64,000 nt of DNA, taken from assembly GCA_958450325.1 (NCBI GenBank), contig OY288247.1:7244429-7308428 (forward strand), written 5' to 3'. This DNA is from Agrostemma githago. Lineage: Eukaryota > Streptophyta > Magnoliopsida > Caryophyllales > Caryophyllaceae. Below are positions 23,164 through 34,472 of this stretch, in pieces; the stretch's first letter is position 1; every line of letters starts with the position of its first letter. Under the pieces are notes generated by a model that saw only the letters and a list, made by a program, of their open reading frames with translations, did no database searches and was not told the DNA's origin. A program made the position numbers and the translations under genes.

Positions 23164-23480
23164 TACATGATTGCGACGCTCTTCCATGGTTATTCTTCAA
23201 AATTGAGAAACATATATCAGAGCTCGATGCCTACTGAAGCGCCTATCTGAATTTTGATGACGTGAATGTGGAAACCAATCATCTTTGTCTTCACGTATAC
23301 AATTATGGCAAGTTGCTTCCGGATACACAGGTCGATAATCTCAATGTCCGTGTATCAAAGCTTGTGTCGTTGCCTGCAGCCAAACGACATGGAAAGATCA
23401 ATCAAGTAGGCTCAGCAACGTATGAGGCAGTAAAATCGTCCAAGAAGAAGAGGGTCCTTTTTATCAACCAAACTAGTTGA
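23164..23480 (+). pseudogene. C2-like protein pseudogene, copy A
   Basis: Aligns by eye with the C2-like genes at 34015 and 62992. Recognisable blocks are YMIATLFHG, ISELDAY, DVNVETNHL, DNLNVRVSKLV and TYEAVKSSKKK. The 5' end is missing, there is a frameshift near 23200 and a TGA at about 23234. It lies 280 bp after the eIF2B delta stop codon on the same strand. From 23262 on the frame is open to the TGA at 23478-23480. Confidence 0.65.
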
Positions 23481-24145
23481 GCTAGTAGACTATGTCAACT
23501 AGATTCCGGTCTGTATTGGATTTTGTACACCCCTAAGGAGAGTTAGTATTCATGACCTTGCTTCGAATCCTGACTGCATCCAGATCGTCATTATCACTCT
23601 GTTAATAGGATTGTGTTTTGAGCGAGAGCAAAGTTATTGGATCTTCGTTGTACCATGCTTATTGAGATTGTTCCGGAATTTTTCTTGGAATGAATTGGCT
23701 AATCGTAGGACATCATTTTCCTAAACATTTTTGTTGAGATATTAATGTCTTATGATTTCCAATTTCCGTAGTTATGACTTGGTCTAGAAATAAAAAAATA
23801 GGAATGTTATAAAAAAAAAACTACAGAAATTATTTTGGAGTATATACTATTTGATTTGGTTAAGGTATTACAAAAATAGTAAGTATATTTGTCAAAATTT
23901 TAACCATCTAGATATTCACGAATGATACAATAGACTTACTCCGTCTGACTTACACCTTATTTATTTATTTATCTTTTTATTAAACTACTATTCATAATAA
24001 ATAATACGGAGTATAAAAGTTGAATAAACGGAGAAAGTAAATTGCAACGGTATACTACAAAATACAACACTCATTGTTATCTAACACTGCGAGCAAGAGT
24101 TACAAAATATCATATTAACACTAACCATTTGTTTTTAAACAAGAA
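23481..24145. other. Intergenic, no gene seen
   Basis: AT-rich spacer between the C2-like pseudogene and the tRNA gene. A TACTCCGTCTGA-type fragment near 23939 and CGGAGTATAA near 24006 may be traces of a MITE. Confidence 0.45.
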
Positions 24146-24219
24146 GGCCTATTAGCTCAGTTGGTTAGAGCGTCGTGCTAATAACGCGAAGGTTGCAGGT
24201 TCGAGACCTGCATAGGCCA
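24146..24219 (+). tRNA. tRNA-Ile (anticodon AAT)
   Basis: 74 bases without intron. The acceptor stem GGCCTAT pairs with ATAGGCC, followed by discriminator A. The anticodon AAT is at 24180-24182 in the loop CTAATAA. The A box is TAGCTCAGTTGG and the B box GGTTCGAGACC. A run of five T (24221-24225) gives the RNA polymerase III terminator. All stems pair, so it is probably functional. Confidence 0.95.
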
Positions 24220-24220
24220 G

Positions 24221-24225
24221 TTTTT
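24221..24225 (+). terminator. RNA polymerase III terminator of tRNA-Ile
   Basis: TTTTT two bases after the discriminator base. Confidence 0.7.
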
Positions 24226-25154
24226 GTTTTGTGTTTTTTATCCTTTATTTCTACGCCTAGAATGAGTTGCCATCAGTTGTTCGGAGGAAAATGAAGCCAT
24301 ATACAGGTGAAGTCTGACAGCTTAATGAACTGCGTCTGCCGCAGAATTGGTCGCGTGCTAATGACAAAATGCTGCCATACGTATCTTTGATGATTTTTGA
24401 CTTTAATTTGTCACTCTATATTACTCGTATTAACTTTGTATACATACCTCTAGAATGCAAGAATTTCCTAATTTTATGAGCTAAACTAGTCGTCATGTCC
24501 ATGCACCGCACGAGATTACTAATTTACTTGTCTAACTTCCATGTGGTTGTCACGGCGCGTGCTTGTAGAGGTTGTCGTAATCGTGAATAGGACAGATGTT
24601 GCGAAGATCGAATCATCAAAGCTACTAAAAGACGCATGACATGCAAATATAAAGAACGAAGGAAGTTGACATGATCCAGTCTAAGGAAGAAACAGACATT
24701 AAAAAATTCGTATACTCCCTCCGTCCCAATGAATTGTTTGCCTATTCTATATTGGGGCGTGTCAATGAATTGTTTGTTTTTTTATTTTAGGAATGCTTTT
24801 TATATATAATTTTACACTTCTCATGAGTTTTGCTCTACATGTCACTTTCTCATTGGATGTCTTAACCTTGGTGCCAAAAATAAAGGCAAACAATTCATTT
24901 GAACGGAGGGAGTACTATAAAATAATTGCAATATGTAATCTGCATAAATTATGCCCTTGTTCTTCTGTGTTTTTCTCTGTCGGGGTCTACTTTGTCTTTT
25001 CAACTTTTGACCTCTTTTTCTCTATTGTTTCCTTCGCTACGGATGCTTCTTTCGCCGTCACTTCGAAGCTGTAAGTCATTTTTGGTGTGGAAATTCTGTT
25101 ACTGAAATATAAGTGAAAAATTGCTTGTAGTTGGTGTACGTAATAATAATTAAC
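24226..25154. other. Intergenic with one MITE
   Basis: Apart from the MITE at 24715-24912, nothing codes. The part after 24950 is the 3' flank of the RPA1-like gene. Confidence 0.45.
24715..24912. mobile_element. Stowaway-like MITE
   Basis: 198 bp. Left arm CTCCCTCCGTCCCAATGAAT, right arm ATTCATTTGAACGGAGGGAG, flanked by TA on both sides (24713-24714, 24913-24914). Inner arms AATTGTTTGCC and GGCAAACAATT also pair. Confidence 0.85.
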
Positions 25155-28122
25155 TTACTCCTTGTCTATCTTTCTCTTCTCATTTTTAGCTGAGGTGTTC
25201 ACCGGAGGGTCGGAGTTTGTTGTAGGCTGACTTTCTAAGTTGTCTTGTTGTGCTTGCTCCTGTGAAAACATTGGAGTTGTTTGGGTATATGGTATCGTGT
25301 GCAAAAAGATGCTAGTGTTTTTGGGTAAGAATTGTTGTTGTTACCTCTGTTTTTTGTCCCCCCTTTCCACTGTGGTTGGAGTTGGAGGGTCCTTTGGCGT
25401 CGGCAATACCTTTTGACACTTTAGTTCCCGTTCGGAGTTGTATTTGGTAATCCCAATCTTGACTTTCATGGTGTATTCTCTCCCGACATACTTTCTCCTT
25501 TCCCCCGTCCTGTTTTTCGCTCTCTTGTTAGGACAAAACGGTTAAAATTTGTTCGAGTAGTTGGTGTGTTATTTGTTGTGCGTACCCTTTCATATTGGGT
25601 TAGTAATGCTTCGATTGGTCTCCCGACTATCTTCTCAGCTTCTCTCCCAAAAATCACCAAAGATGCATATGCTATTTCGTCCGCTATTGTAGTGATTAAT
25701 CTGTGTCTGTGTTGTAGATATTAACATATTTGTGATATTGTCTAGGAGCAGTAGATAGGTTTAACATACCGTACGGTGAGTTATATTTTTTTTGTGTTTT
25801 TTCTTACCTTTGTTTGGGGTAGGGTATTGGTTCGTTACATTGGCGATACTTTCCGTCCTCGTCGATTCCAACGGGGCTTGATGTGCAAGACTGATACCGC
25901 CAGTCAACATCTGTTCTTACTTCTGTTATCGTTCCGTGACATTTGTATACCTCATTCTGTTCCAATTGTTTCATTTAATCGAAAATGTTCAATGGTATAT
26001 CATATCAGTAGGTATGCGATGTTTGTCGACATTACCTGATCGTCGACATCTGCTTGTAGAAGTTCTGCAATGGTTGAAGTGACCATATCTTCTGCGACCT
26101 CAGCATCGAGAACTCTTATTTGAACGGGTTCCTGGTCCCTTTAAGGTGGTATGACAACGCAAATAATAATATGTGGCTAATCTAGTATATGTGAGATCGG
26201 GGACATGGTTCATGTGCGTTTTTTTTATTGTGGGGGCAAACGGTTACCTTTGCAGTAATATTCTAGTCTCTAGCAAGTCCAAGTCGAGGAAGACCTTGGT
26301 CCCATATGTGGATTGTAATTGATAATCTCCCACATCGGTGTTGTAGTCTTTGTTAGTAAGTATGATATGTGCAGCATTATTATAGGCAAAAAGATCAGTC
26401 AAATGTGATTAGACTAACCGTAATATATTAAATAGAAAGCAAAGCACTCTCCATGCTCTATTCAACAAATGCTCTATTCTAAGGTATGACACTTGGCGCG
26501 ATGCGATTGGGTAGAAATTGAAAAGACGGGAGTTGAATACATAAAGTCGGTTATTATTAGTTAGGATCTTTCAACTTCTTTCTCATTCCTTATGTATATA
26601 TTAACTAATATGATTTGTAACAATAAAAAAACTTAAAACCAATTAGTTTAAAATGGTTCCTATGTGATTGCAAATCAAGATTCAACGGGTACCTAATATA
26701 TTAATGCGTGTCCATTAGACACATGTTAGAAAAACCGTTAACATAATACCTACATAATATTAAGTGACATTATAATATTTGGCTTTATTATACACTTTAA
26801 CTAAGTTAATAACATAATATTAAGCCTACGTCCCCTTTTTATTGTCCTTTCGACTTTGCATAGTCCTACTAAACCACGGGTTTATAAACAATCGAGACAA
26901 ATGGAGAAGTACTGTTTAGTGCTAAGCCGAAATGCGTAGAAATCAGAAGTACCAGTAGTAGTAGATGAGTAGGAGTGAGGTTGAAAGAGGAGAAAAGAGA
27001 AGTACTGGTAGTACGTTGCTGTGTCAAAATATGTGCATCCACATACACATGTTACATGTTCCATGTACATTTTCCTTGGCATTGAAGTGGCGTAGGTTTA
27101 TGTTGCCTTATTTTCTCATATCACACAATACGGAGTAGTGAACAAGTTTTTTGAAAATAAAAAAGATGAACGATAAAAGTTGATAAACAAAAGTTTATTA
27201 CCTTCATAATTTATGACCCTTGCAGATGTGATGACTACGACCATGTCATGTCCATTTTGCCGGCTAATTTCTTCTGTAATGTAGTCAGACCCATCACCCC
27301 ATAAAGTCACGTTCACTATTTTTTCCCTGCATGTAGTCATTATATTGCGGTAAGTTAATTACTTTACACGTAGCTATATGCGTGGTAAAGGTGGTGAAGG
27401 TACCTTTCATCTTGTATTTGTATATGACGTAAATGTGTCCGACCATTTTTTGTTAGCACCTCCCTTTTCTCCTCGATCATTTTCAGGAAGCCAACAACGT
27501 CTGCACCATGTTGTTAAAAAGAGTGAATAGGCAAATAGAGTGTTTAGATAGTAAAATTGTTGCATTTTATAGTGCATGTGTCGGTGTACTTGCCTATAAA
27601 ATAATCATTTTTGTTGTTGCGTTCTTTCAATTTGTCGAGTGGGTGGAATTCGAATTTGTGGAGTGGAATACTTTGAGTTTGGTCCTTATCCTCCTGTATC
27701 GATGTAAATGGGGTGTACTTGATGATGTGTGGGTTTTCTTTTACTGGTTTGTATGATCTATTATTTTGCGCCACCTCAAAATAATGTTGGAGGGTGTAAA
27801 TTTTCCCCTCGTGCAGACGCCTTCATATGAGGTCACCCACCGTTTGGGTATTATTGCATGTATATGGTTTCCCTGGCCAGAATGAGATGAAACAAAATGT
27901 TCAGCAATTTTTTAGCACCGGCAAAAATAGACAGAGAATCAAAATGGTTGTCCAATTGAAGGGTTGGGACCTCACCTCTTTGTCTAATAGCACCATGTTT
28001 AGCAACAGTGGGGGGTTGTTTTTGTTCGGTGTTACGCGCCATATCCTTGTGGCTCGTGCTGTTATCTGATATTTGGACTTTGAGGGGACCAAGCCTGAAA
28101 TGGTAGTTCTTATTGGCGCCAT
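25155..28122 (-). CDS. RPA1: Replication protein A large subunit-like (RPA1-like)
   Basis: Multi-exon minus-strand gene assembled by eye; exons (high to low): 28122-~27850, ~27749-27594, 27500-27404, 27326-27202, ~26360-26248, 26138-26036, 25956-25808, 25700-25586, 25490-25345, 25259-25155. Exon 1 has an OB-fold start (ITARATRIWR ... NMVLLDKE). Exon 2 has KYTPFTSI and FEFHPLDKL; exons 2-3 join at DVVGFL; exon 4 has VNVTLWGDG and VVVITSARVINYEG; exon 7 resembles the C-terminal zinc ribbon (YKCHGTITEV), with one Cys of the motif replaced; exon 8 has LVIFGREAEKIVG. RPA1 binds single-stranded DNA in replication and repair. Plants have many RPA1-like genes, some carried by Helitrons. Exon 1 seems to need a frameshift, the last junction is out of phase, and the zinc ribbon is damaged, so it may be a pseudogene. 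Confidence 0.6.
26421..26590 (-). repeat. Dispersed 165-bp repeat, inverted copy in an RPA1-like intron
   Basis: This segment is a near-exact reverse complement of 33540-33715. It starts TAATATATTAAATAGAAAGC and includes a GGCGCGATGCGATTGGG patch. It lies between two RPA1-like exons that stay in order, so it is probably an insertion in the intron. Confidence 0.75.
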
Positions 28123-28415
28123 TTGTTTCCTTTGTTGTCTGTGGTTTGGTTATTTTGTTGCAATATTGTGTCGCGTATTTTAGCTTGGGTGTTAAAAAAG
28201 TGTATCGATAGTGTAGTGTGCATGGGGTATTTATATGCGGCTAGTATAGTAACGTGAGAATAATTGTTTAGAGGAATATTTTTATTCATTACGTAATTGA
28301 ATGTGTCATTATCATTGTTATTTAACTAAATATTTTGAGGAATCTTGTCACCTAGGATTCTACATCATCCATGAGGAAGAAGTTAAAGAGCTTACATTTC
28401 AATAATAACCGACTT
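28123..28415. other. Upstream flank of RPA1-like gene and left part of local repeat
   Basis: From about 28335 the sequence (CACCTAGGATTCTACATCATC ... AATAATAACCGACTT) belongs to the tandem repeat that continues after the LINE at 33117. The last 15 bases are the LINE target duplication. Confidence 0.6.
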
Positions 28416-28517
28416 AAATAAAATATGCTCATGCCAGACTGACGCGAGAGATGAGAGAGAAAGAAGAGAGAGAAAATCCTAAAAACCCCTAAAAAAGAGT
28501 GATTAACGGCAGCTTTC

Positions 28518-29651
28518 ATGACGCGATCCAGAAACTCTCATCCCAGAATAAATCCTTCCATTACTCTGAAACAACTTAAAGAAAAGATGAAATCAACTTC
28601 TAAACAAAACATTGATGACACTGATGATGTCGAAATTACGGAGCCAGTTCTGCAGGGGTACGATATGAATGCAGAATTGGTTACAATAGAGGAAGAAGAG
28701 ATTGAAGGGGGTAATCCTTGGACTACGGTTGGTGGGTCTCAAAAGGCTCCAAAGCAGAAGAATCTCCTCTAGTTGACAGAAGATGATGTGTCGACGGAGA
28801 TCCAATACTGGTCGACCGCTTTGTTTAGGTATGTATTGGGGGCTAATCCACCATGGAATATCGTTTCGGGTTTTGTCAGGCGTGTGTGGAAGGGGTTGAA
28901 GATTGATAAAATATCGATCTTACCTAATGGAGTATTTCTTGTCAGGTTTGAAAATAATGAGGACAAGCTTAAGGCACTGGAGAAAGGTTTTTTAATGTTT
29001 GATAGCAAACCTGTTGTCCTTAAAGAATGGACACCTGAAGTGGAGCGGGTGAAGAAACATTGTCAATCTCTGCCAATTTGGGTGAAATTTTGGAATCCAG
29101 ACCTGAAGTTTTGGGGACAGGATAGCCTGACCAAGATTTCTGGTCTGATTGGGAGATATATTCGACGTGATGATATTACTGCTCAAAGGACATTCCTTAG
29201 TTATGCCGGAGTTTTCATGGAGGTAGAATTTAATCAAAGTTTTCCTACTGAGATACAGTTCTTAGATGAGAAGGGTTTGGAGCATAATGTTCAGATTGAG
29301 TATGATTGGATTCCTATTGATTGCTTGGAATGTAGGGGAATTGGTCATAGTGCTGAAATGTGCAGGAAGAAGAAAACTGCTACAAGTAAACAGAAGCAAG
29401 TCTGGCAACCCAAGCCTTTGCTGCCAGTTCCTCCTGTGGTGTCGCAGGTGGTTGTGGAGCCTATAGGACTGATTACTCCTCAGGTCACGCAACAGACACC
29501 AAATTCGCCTCAGAGAATTGTTACTAAGCATCGGGTTGAAGGTAATAGATCTTTTTCTGCTGGAGCAGCTAGGTTTCTTGAAGCATTGTTGAAATCAAAG
29601 GAGAAAGATAGTGGGATTGGACTGGTGAATCGTCCACCTGAGAATGGGTAG
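28518..29651 (+). pseudogene. LINE ORF1, DUF4283 and zinc knuckle
   Basis: One frame of 378 codons with a single TAG at 28770-28772. The acidic N-terminal part precedes a DUF4283-type RNA-binding region (about 28773-29250: SILPNGVFLVRF, WVKFWNPDLKFW). A knuckle CLECRGIGHSAEMC sits at about 29320-29361. The Pro-rich C-terminus overlaps the ORF2 start by 8 bases. ORF1 proteins of plant L1 elements coat the element RNA. Confidence 0.8.
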
Positions 29652-32600
29652 TATGGGTTTTTGGAACATTCGGGGACTAAATAGCCTAAATAAGCAGCTT
29701 GATATCAAGTGGTTTCTTAAGCATAATAACATAGGGATTTTTAGTCTTCTTGAAACTAGGGTTAAAAATAGTAATTGGAATAAGGTGTTTAATAACATCT
29801 GTAGTGATTGGTCTATTTGTACTAATAATTCAATTTGCAAGGGTGGTTGGATTTGGCTGTTGTGGAACCATAAGTTGTTTGATATTTGTATTCTTGATAC
29901 TTCGGCTCAATCAATGTTGGCCTTAGTGCAGGATAGAATGGGGGGGGGGGGGGTTCAATATTACATTACTCCTGTTTATGGTTTTAATAAGTTGGTTGAT
30001 AGGGATGAGTTATGGAGTAGATTAAATTTTTATCATAATATGGTGAATGGTCCGTGGATGGTGTGGGGAGACTTTAACAATATTCTGCACATTGGTGAAA
30101 GAGTGGGGGGGGGGGGGGGGCTCATAATACTATCACAGAGATTAGGAAGTTCCAAGAGTGTGTGAATCAGTGTGAGATTGAAGAACTTCATACTTCTGGT
30201 GCTTTTTTCACTTGGAATTATAAGCATGAGGTGGGGGGGGGGGGGGGGGAGAGTGTTTAGCCGTATTGATAGGGCTTTTATTAATGCTGAATGGCTGGAA
30301 GTGTTTCCCGACTCTCATGGTACCTTCTTGCCTGAAGGGTGATTTGACCATTGCCCGTGTATTATTCAGACTGAGATTCAACAGACTTATCGAAAGGCTA
30401 GCTTCAAGTATTTTAATATGTGGTCTTTGGATGATAATTTTCTTAACATCATTGAGAGTATTTGGAGCAGAACTGTGCATGGGACTGCCATGTTTCAATT
30501 GGCTCAGAAGCTTAAAGTGGCTAGTATCCTTTGAAAAAACTTAATAGGAGGAGATTTACTGAGGTGGAGAAGTCATATCAGGTTGGGAAAATCACCCTCG
30601 CTGAGTTACAGGTACAATTGCATATGGATCCACTTAATACTCGGCTTAGTTTCCAAGAAAGGCAGGTGGCTAAGGAAGTTCGATTTCTGGAACAGGCTGC
30701 TCAATCCTTCTTACGTCAGAAAGCGAAGTGCCATTGGCTTGATCAAGGGGATGACAATACAAGTTATTTCCATTCTTGTATTAAGAAGAGGTATAGTTGC
30801 AATAAGGTACTTAGAATTCAAAATATGGACGGGCTGGAGTGCACTACAACTGATAGCATTACAAAGACTTTTGAGGATTTTTATGTTCAATTGTTGGGTA
30901 CTAGGTCTGCTACTAGGAGTGTTCATAAACATATTGTCAGACTTGGTAGATTGGTGACGCAGGTTCATGCTGATTACCTTTTGCAGCCTGTTAGTGGAGA
31001 CGAGATCAAGAGTTGTATGTTTGATATTCCTGGGGATAAGGCTCCCGGCCCAAATGGGTATACTAGCCAGTTCTTTAAAGATGCTTGGCCTATAGTGGGT
31101 CCCTGTGTGATAAAGGCCGTTCAAGATTTCTTCATGAAAGGTAAAATGCTGAAGCAACTTAATCATACTTTAATCTCTTTGGTGCCTAAAGTTGATATGC
31201 CTACGAGGGTGGATCAATTTAGGACGATAGCTTGTTGTAATGTCATTTACAAATGTATCACAAAGATTATGAGTAAGAGACTTGGGTCTATCCTTCCTGA
31301 TATTATTAGTCCTAATCAGAGTGGGTTTATACAAGGTAGGGAGATTGTTGAGAATATTCTTATATGTCAGGATTTGGTGAGACTTTATGGTAGGAGTTCT
31401 TGTTCTCCTAGGTGCTTAATGAAGATTGATTTAAAATAGGCTTACGATTCAGTTGAATGGGGGGTTTTTGGAACAAATGATGGAAGCTCTTATGTTTCCT
31501 CCTAAGTTTGTGGAGCTAGTGATGGAATGTGTTTCTACTACCTCATATTCTATTGTTCTTAATGGTTCTACCTTTGGGTTCTTTAAAGGTCAGAGGGGAA
31601 TAAGGCAAGGGGATCCTTTATCCCCTTTGTTATTTGTTATTTGTATGGAGTACCTGTCCAGAATCCTTAATGTAGTACAAGAGTTTGATGGGTTTAAATA
31701 CCATTCCTTATGTAAGCAAATGAAACTACCTCACCTCTGTTTTGCTGATGATCTATTGCTTTTCTGCTATGGTAGTGTGGATGCTCTTACGATCTTGGTA
31801 AGAGGATTCCTTACTTTTTTTGAGGCTTTGGGGTTGCAGATGAGTAGGGAGAAGTCCAACCTTTATATGAATGGAGTTGTGAATGAGAATCAGTTGATTT
31901 GTACCACAGGTATGAGGAAGTGCCTATATCCTTTAAGAAGTTGAGTGTGGTTCATTGCTCCATATTGGTTGATAAAATTGTGGATATGATTCGGTCTTTA
32001 GGCTCCAAGCATCTTTCTTATGGGGGTAGATTTACTCTTGTAAGGGCGGTCCTTCATAATATCCATCATTATTGGGGTAGGATCTTTATTTTGCCTAAAA
32101 ATGTGCTGAGGAAGGTTGACTGTATTTGCAGGAACTTCTTGTGGAAAGGTCATTTTAATTATATCACTTCTCCTCTAATAGCTTGGGATCAGGTATGTTC
32201 TCCTAAAGATAAGGGTGGTTTGGGGATTAGAGACTCTATTGCTTGGAATATTGCTTGTATTGGGAAATATATTTGGTGGATAGCTCAAAAGAAGGACCAT
32301 TTGTGGGTAAAGTGGATACATTCTAATTTTTTAAAGGGCAGAAACTGGACAGAAATTAATGCGTCTACTACTGCTAGTTGGTCTTGGAGGTCTATATGTC
32401 GGGTGGAGGATAAGCTGCAGCCTGGTTACTGTGGTGACTGGTGGATTTCAAATGGGCAATGTTACTCTGTTCAGAAAGGCTATGAGTGGATTAAGTCGGA
32501 GTGTGTTGATGTAAGTTGGAAGGATTTTGTATGGAACATGTTTGCTCTCCCTAAACAAGCTTTCATTGGGTGGATTGCTATGCATAATCGTCTCATGACG

Positions 32601-32993
32601 AATGCTAGATTGCATAGATTTGGTGTGACTACTGGCCTAGAGTGTAATTTGTGTGGGGATGCCTTTGAAGATCAAGAACACATCTTCTTCAGTTATCCGT
32701 ATAGCTTGTGTTGCCTTCAGCATATTTCGGATTGGTGCAGGGTATCTATTCCTGGTCAGCTCACTGTCATTTGGTGGGAGCAGCATCAATTCAAGTCCAA
32801 GTTGCATAAGAAACTGATTGGCGCTGCTATTCTCAGTCTTATGTATTATGTGTGGATTAATAGAAACACTAGTAAATTTGTTCATGTCATTACTCATCCT
32901 TTGAAGGTTGTTAAGAGGGTTAGAGATGAGGTTACTAGGAGAGGTCGACTTCTTTTGCCTACTTCAAAAGTAGCTGTAATAGATGAGTTCTAG
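29644..32993 (+). pseudogene. LINE ORF2, endonuclease and reverse transcriptase
   Basis: Starts MGSMGFWNIRGLN, the usual opening of an APE-type endonuclease, and shows LLETRVK and WGDFNNIL. Poly-G runs at 29940-29953, 30105-30120 and 30233-30249 lie at glycine positions; the last two coincide with changes of frame. The reverse transcriptase spans about 30950-32000 with GDKAPGPNG, QGDPLSPLLF and the catalytic FADD (31741-31752). A TAG at 31437-31439 and a frameshift in a G-run at 31459 break it. The C-terminal zf-RVT-like part has CNLCGDAFEDQEHIFF (about 32643-32690). No RNase H domain follows. Confidence 0.85.
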
Positions 32994-33116
32994 TAAGTTT
33001 TCTTGATATAGTGGCTGAAGTAGAAGGGCGGGTTGTTGGAAATTGTTGTATTGGTGTCTATGGACGTTGTAATTCCCTATTTTTTTTTAATATAAGCTTA
33101 CCTTTCACCAAACAAT

Positions 33117-33720
33117 AATAATAACCGACTTTGATTGCTTTACCTAGGATTCTACATCATCAATGAGGAAGAAGTTGATGAGTTCCTCACCTTGGATTCT
33201 ACCTAATGAATGAGAAAGAAGTTGAAAGAGCTTACATTTCACCATATTAGCTAATGAATGAGAAAGAAGTTGAAAGGTTGTAAGTAATAATAACCGACTT
33301 TGATTGCTTTACCTAGGATTCAACATCATCAATGAGGAATAAGTTGATGAGTTCCTCACCTTGGATTCTACCTAATGAATGAGAAAGAAGTTGAAAGGTC
33401 CTAACTAATAATAACCGACTTTATGTATTCAACTCCCGTCTTTTCAATTCCTACCCAATCGCATCGCGCCAAGTGTCCTACCTTAGAATTGAGAATTTGT
33501 TGAATAAAGCATGTAGAGTGCTTTGCTTTCTATTTAGTATATACATAATGAATGAGAAAGAAGTTGAAAGGTCCTAACTAATAATAACCGACTTTATGTA
33601 TTCAACTCCCGTCTTTTCAATTCCTACCCAATCGCATCGCGCCAAGTGTCCTACCTTAGAATTGAGCATTTGTTGAATAGAGCATGGAGAGTGCTTTGCT
33701 TTCTATTTAATATATTATAA
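33117..33720 (+). repeat. Local tandem repeat array
   Basis: Units share AATGAATGAGAAAGAAGTTG, GAGTTCCTCACCTTGGATTC and ATAATAACCGACTTT. The last two units (about 33415-33555 and 33580-33720) each contain a segment with CCCAATCGCATCGCGCCAAG followed by GAGTGCTTTGCTTTCTATTT. The array continues to the left at 28335-28415 across the LINE. Confidence 0.75.
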
Positions 33721-33894
33721 GATAAGATAAGATAACAAACTGCTGACTTTCATAGTATTATTATTTTCCTGACTGATCGATGTTATTTTGGATATGTCAT
33801 ACCATATAAACGTTAGATTGGGCTTATGCTTATCTTCATCCTTAGACCTTAAGCTAAGTAATCCTACTTGAGTTTCGGCTTCCGAAACCTTCCC

Positions 33895-33902
33895 TATATA
33901 TA
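33895..33902 (+). promoter_or_regulatory. TATA box of C2-like copy B
   Basis: TTCCCTATATATACCCTC is almost the same as the TATA region of copy C (53311-53326). It lies 120 bases before the ATG. Confidence 0.6.
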
Positions 33903-34014
33903 CCCTCAGCTCCCACCCTTCAATTCATTACAAAAACAACAACAACAAAAATAAATAGGCAGAATCCCTGCCTTACTGCAATCGATCCAAAACCAAAAGA
34001 GAATAACTAGTGAT

Positions 34015-34472
34015 ATGATGGCGTTTATTACGATCCAAGAGCTTTGCCTAACTTGCATCTTTTCAGCAGAAAACAATCTCAAGATGCAGAAAACATCTCC
34101 CTGCTACATGACTGCGACCCTATTCCATGACTCTTCTTCTTCTTCAAACTTTGAGAAGCACATATCGCAGCTTGATGCCCAAGGAAGGGGAAACTTACTT
34201 TTCAAGGACGTTAATGTCGAGACCGATTACATCCGCTTTGAAATCTTCAATCAGGGAAAGCTGGGAAGGTCCATTTTATGAAGAAGAATCATGTCGGTAC
34301 TCTTAATGTTCGCGTATCAGAAGAGCTTCTTGAAGGAGAACAAAAACCGTCCTCCTTTGCTGTTTACGAGTTTACGACCAGGAAGCACAAGAAAGATGAG
34401 CTGAAGTTGGTGTACAAGCTGCTGTCCAATGGAAGCAGGCAGCAGAACCTGCAGACTTGCAGTAGCGATTGA
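34015..34472 (+). pseudogene. C2-like protein gene, copy B, one frameshift
   Basis: First frame, 34015-34281 (88 codons): QELCLTC, NNLKMQK, YMTATLFHDSS, SQLDAQG, DVNVETDYIRFEIF. Second frame, in phase from about 34278 to the TGA at 34470-34472: HVGTLNVRVSEELLEG, then VYEFTTRKHKK and LKLVYKLL. Compared with the intact copy at 62992 one base is missing near 34260-34275. The protein resembles the C-terminal half of SRC2-type C2 domains, which bind membranes, often with calcium. A promoter is kept, so the gene may have been lost recently, or it makes an 88-residue truncated product. Confidence 0.7.

Larger units (their letters stand above)
28416..33116 (+). mobile_element. L1-type LINE, full length but broken
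   Basis: Non-LTR element with ORF1 and ORF2. A 15-bp target duplication AATAATAACCGACTT flanks it (28401-28415 and 33117-33131). The 3' end has no poly-A tail but a short (CAA/ATA) stretch. It interrupts the local tandem repeat, whose two halves join across the duplication. Several frameshifts and stops make it inactive. Confidence 0.88.

Noticed and set aside
24146..24219. tRNA as part of a plastid DNA insertion
   Set aside because: The AAT anticodon is that of cytosolic tRNA-Ile and flanking sequence is not plastid-like.
26421..33715. A single 7.3-kb TIR transposon bounded by the inverted 165-bp repeats
   Set aside because: RPA1-like exons continue in order on both sides of the left copy, so the repeat looks like an intron insertion; kept only as a finding to test.
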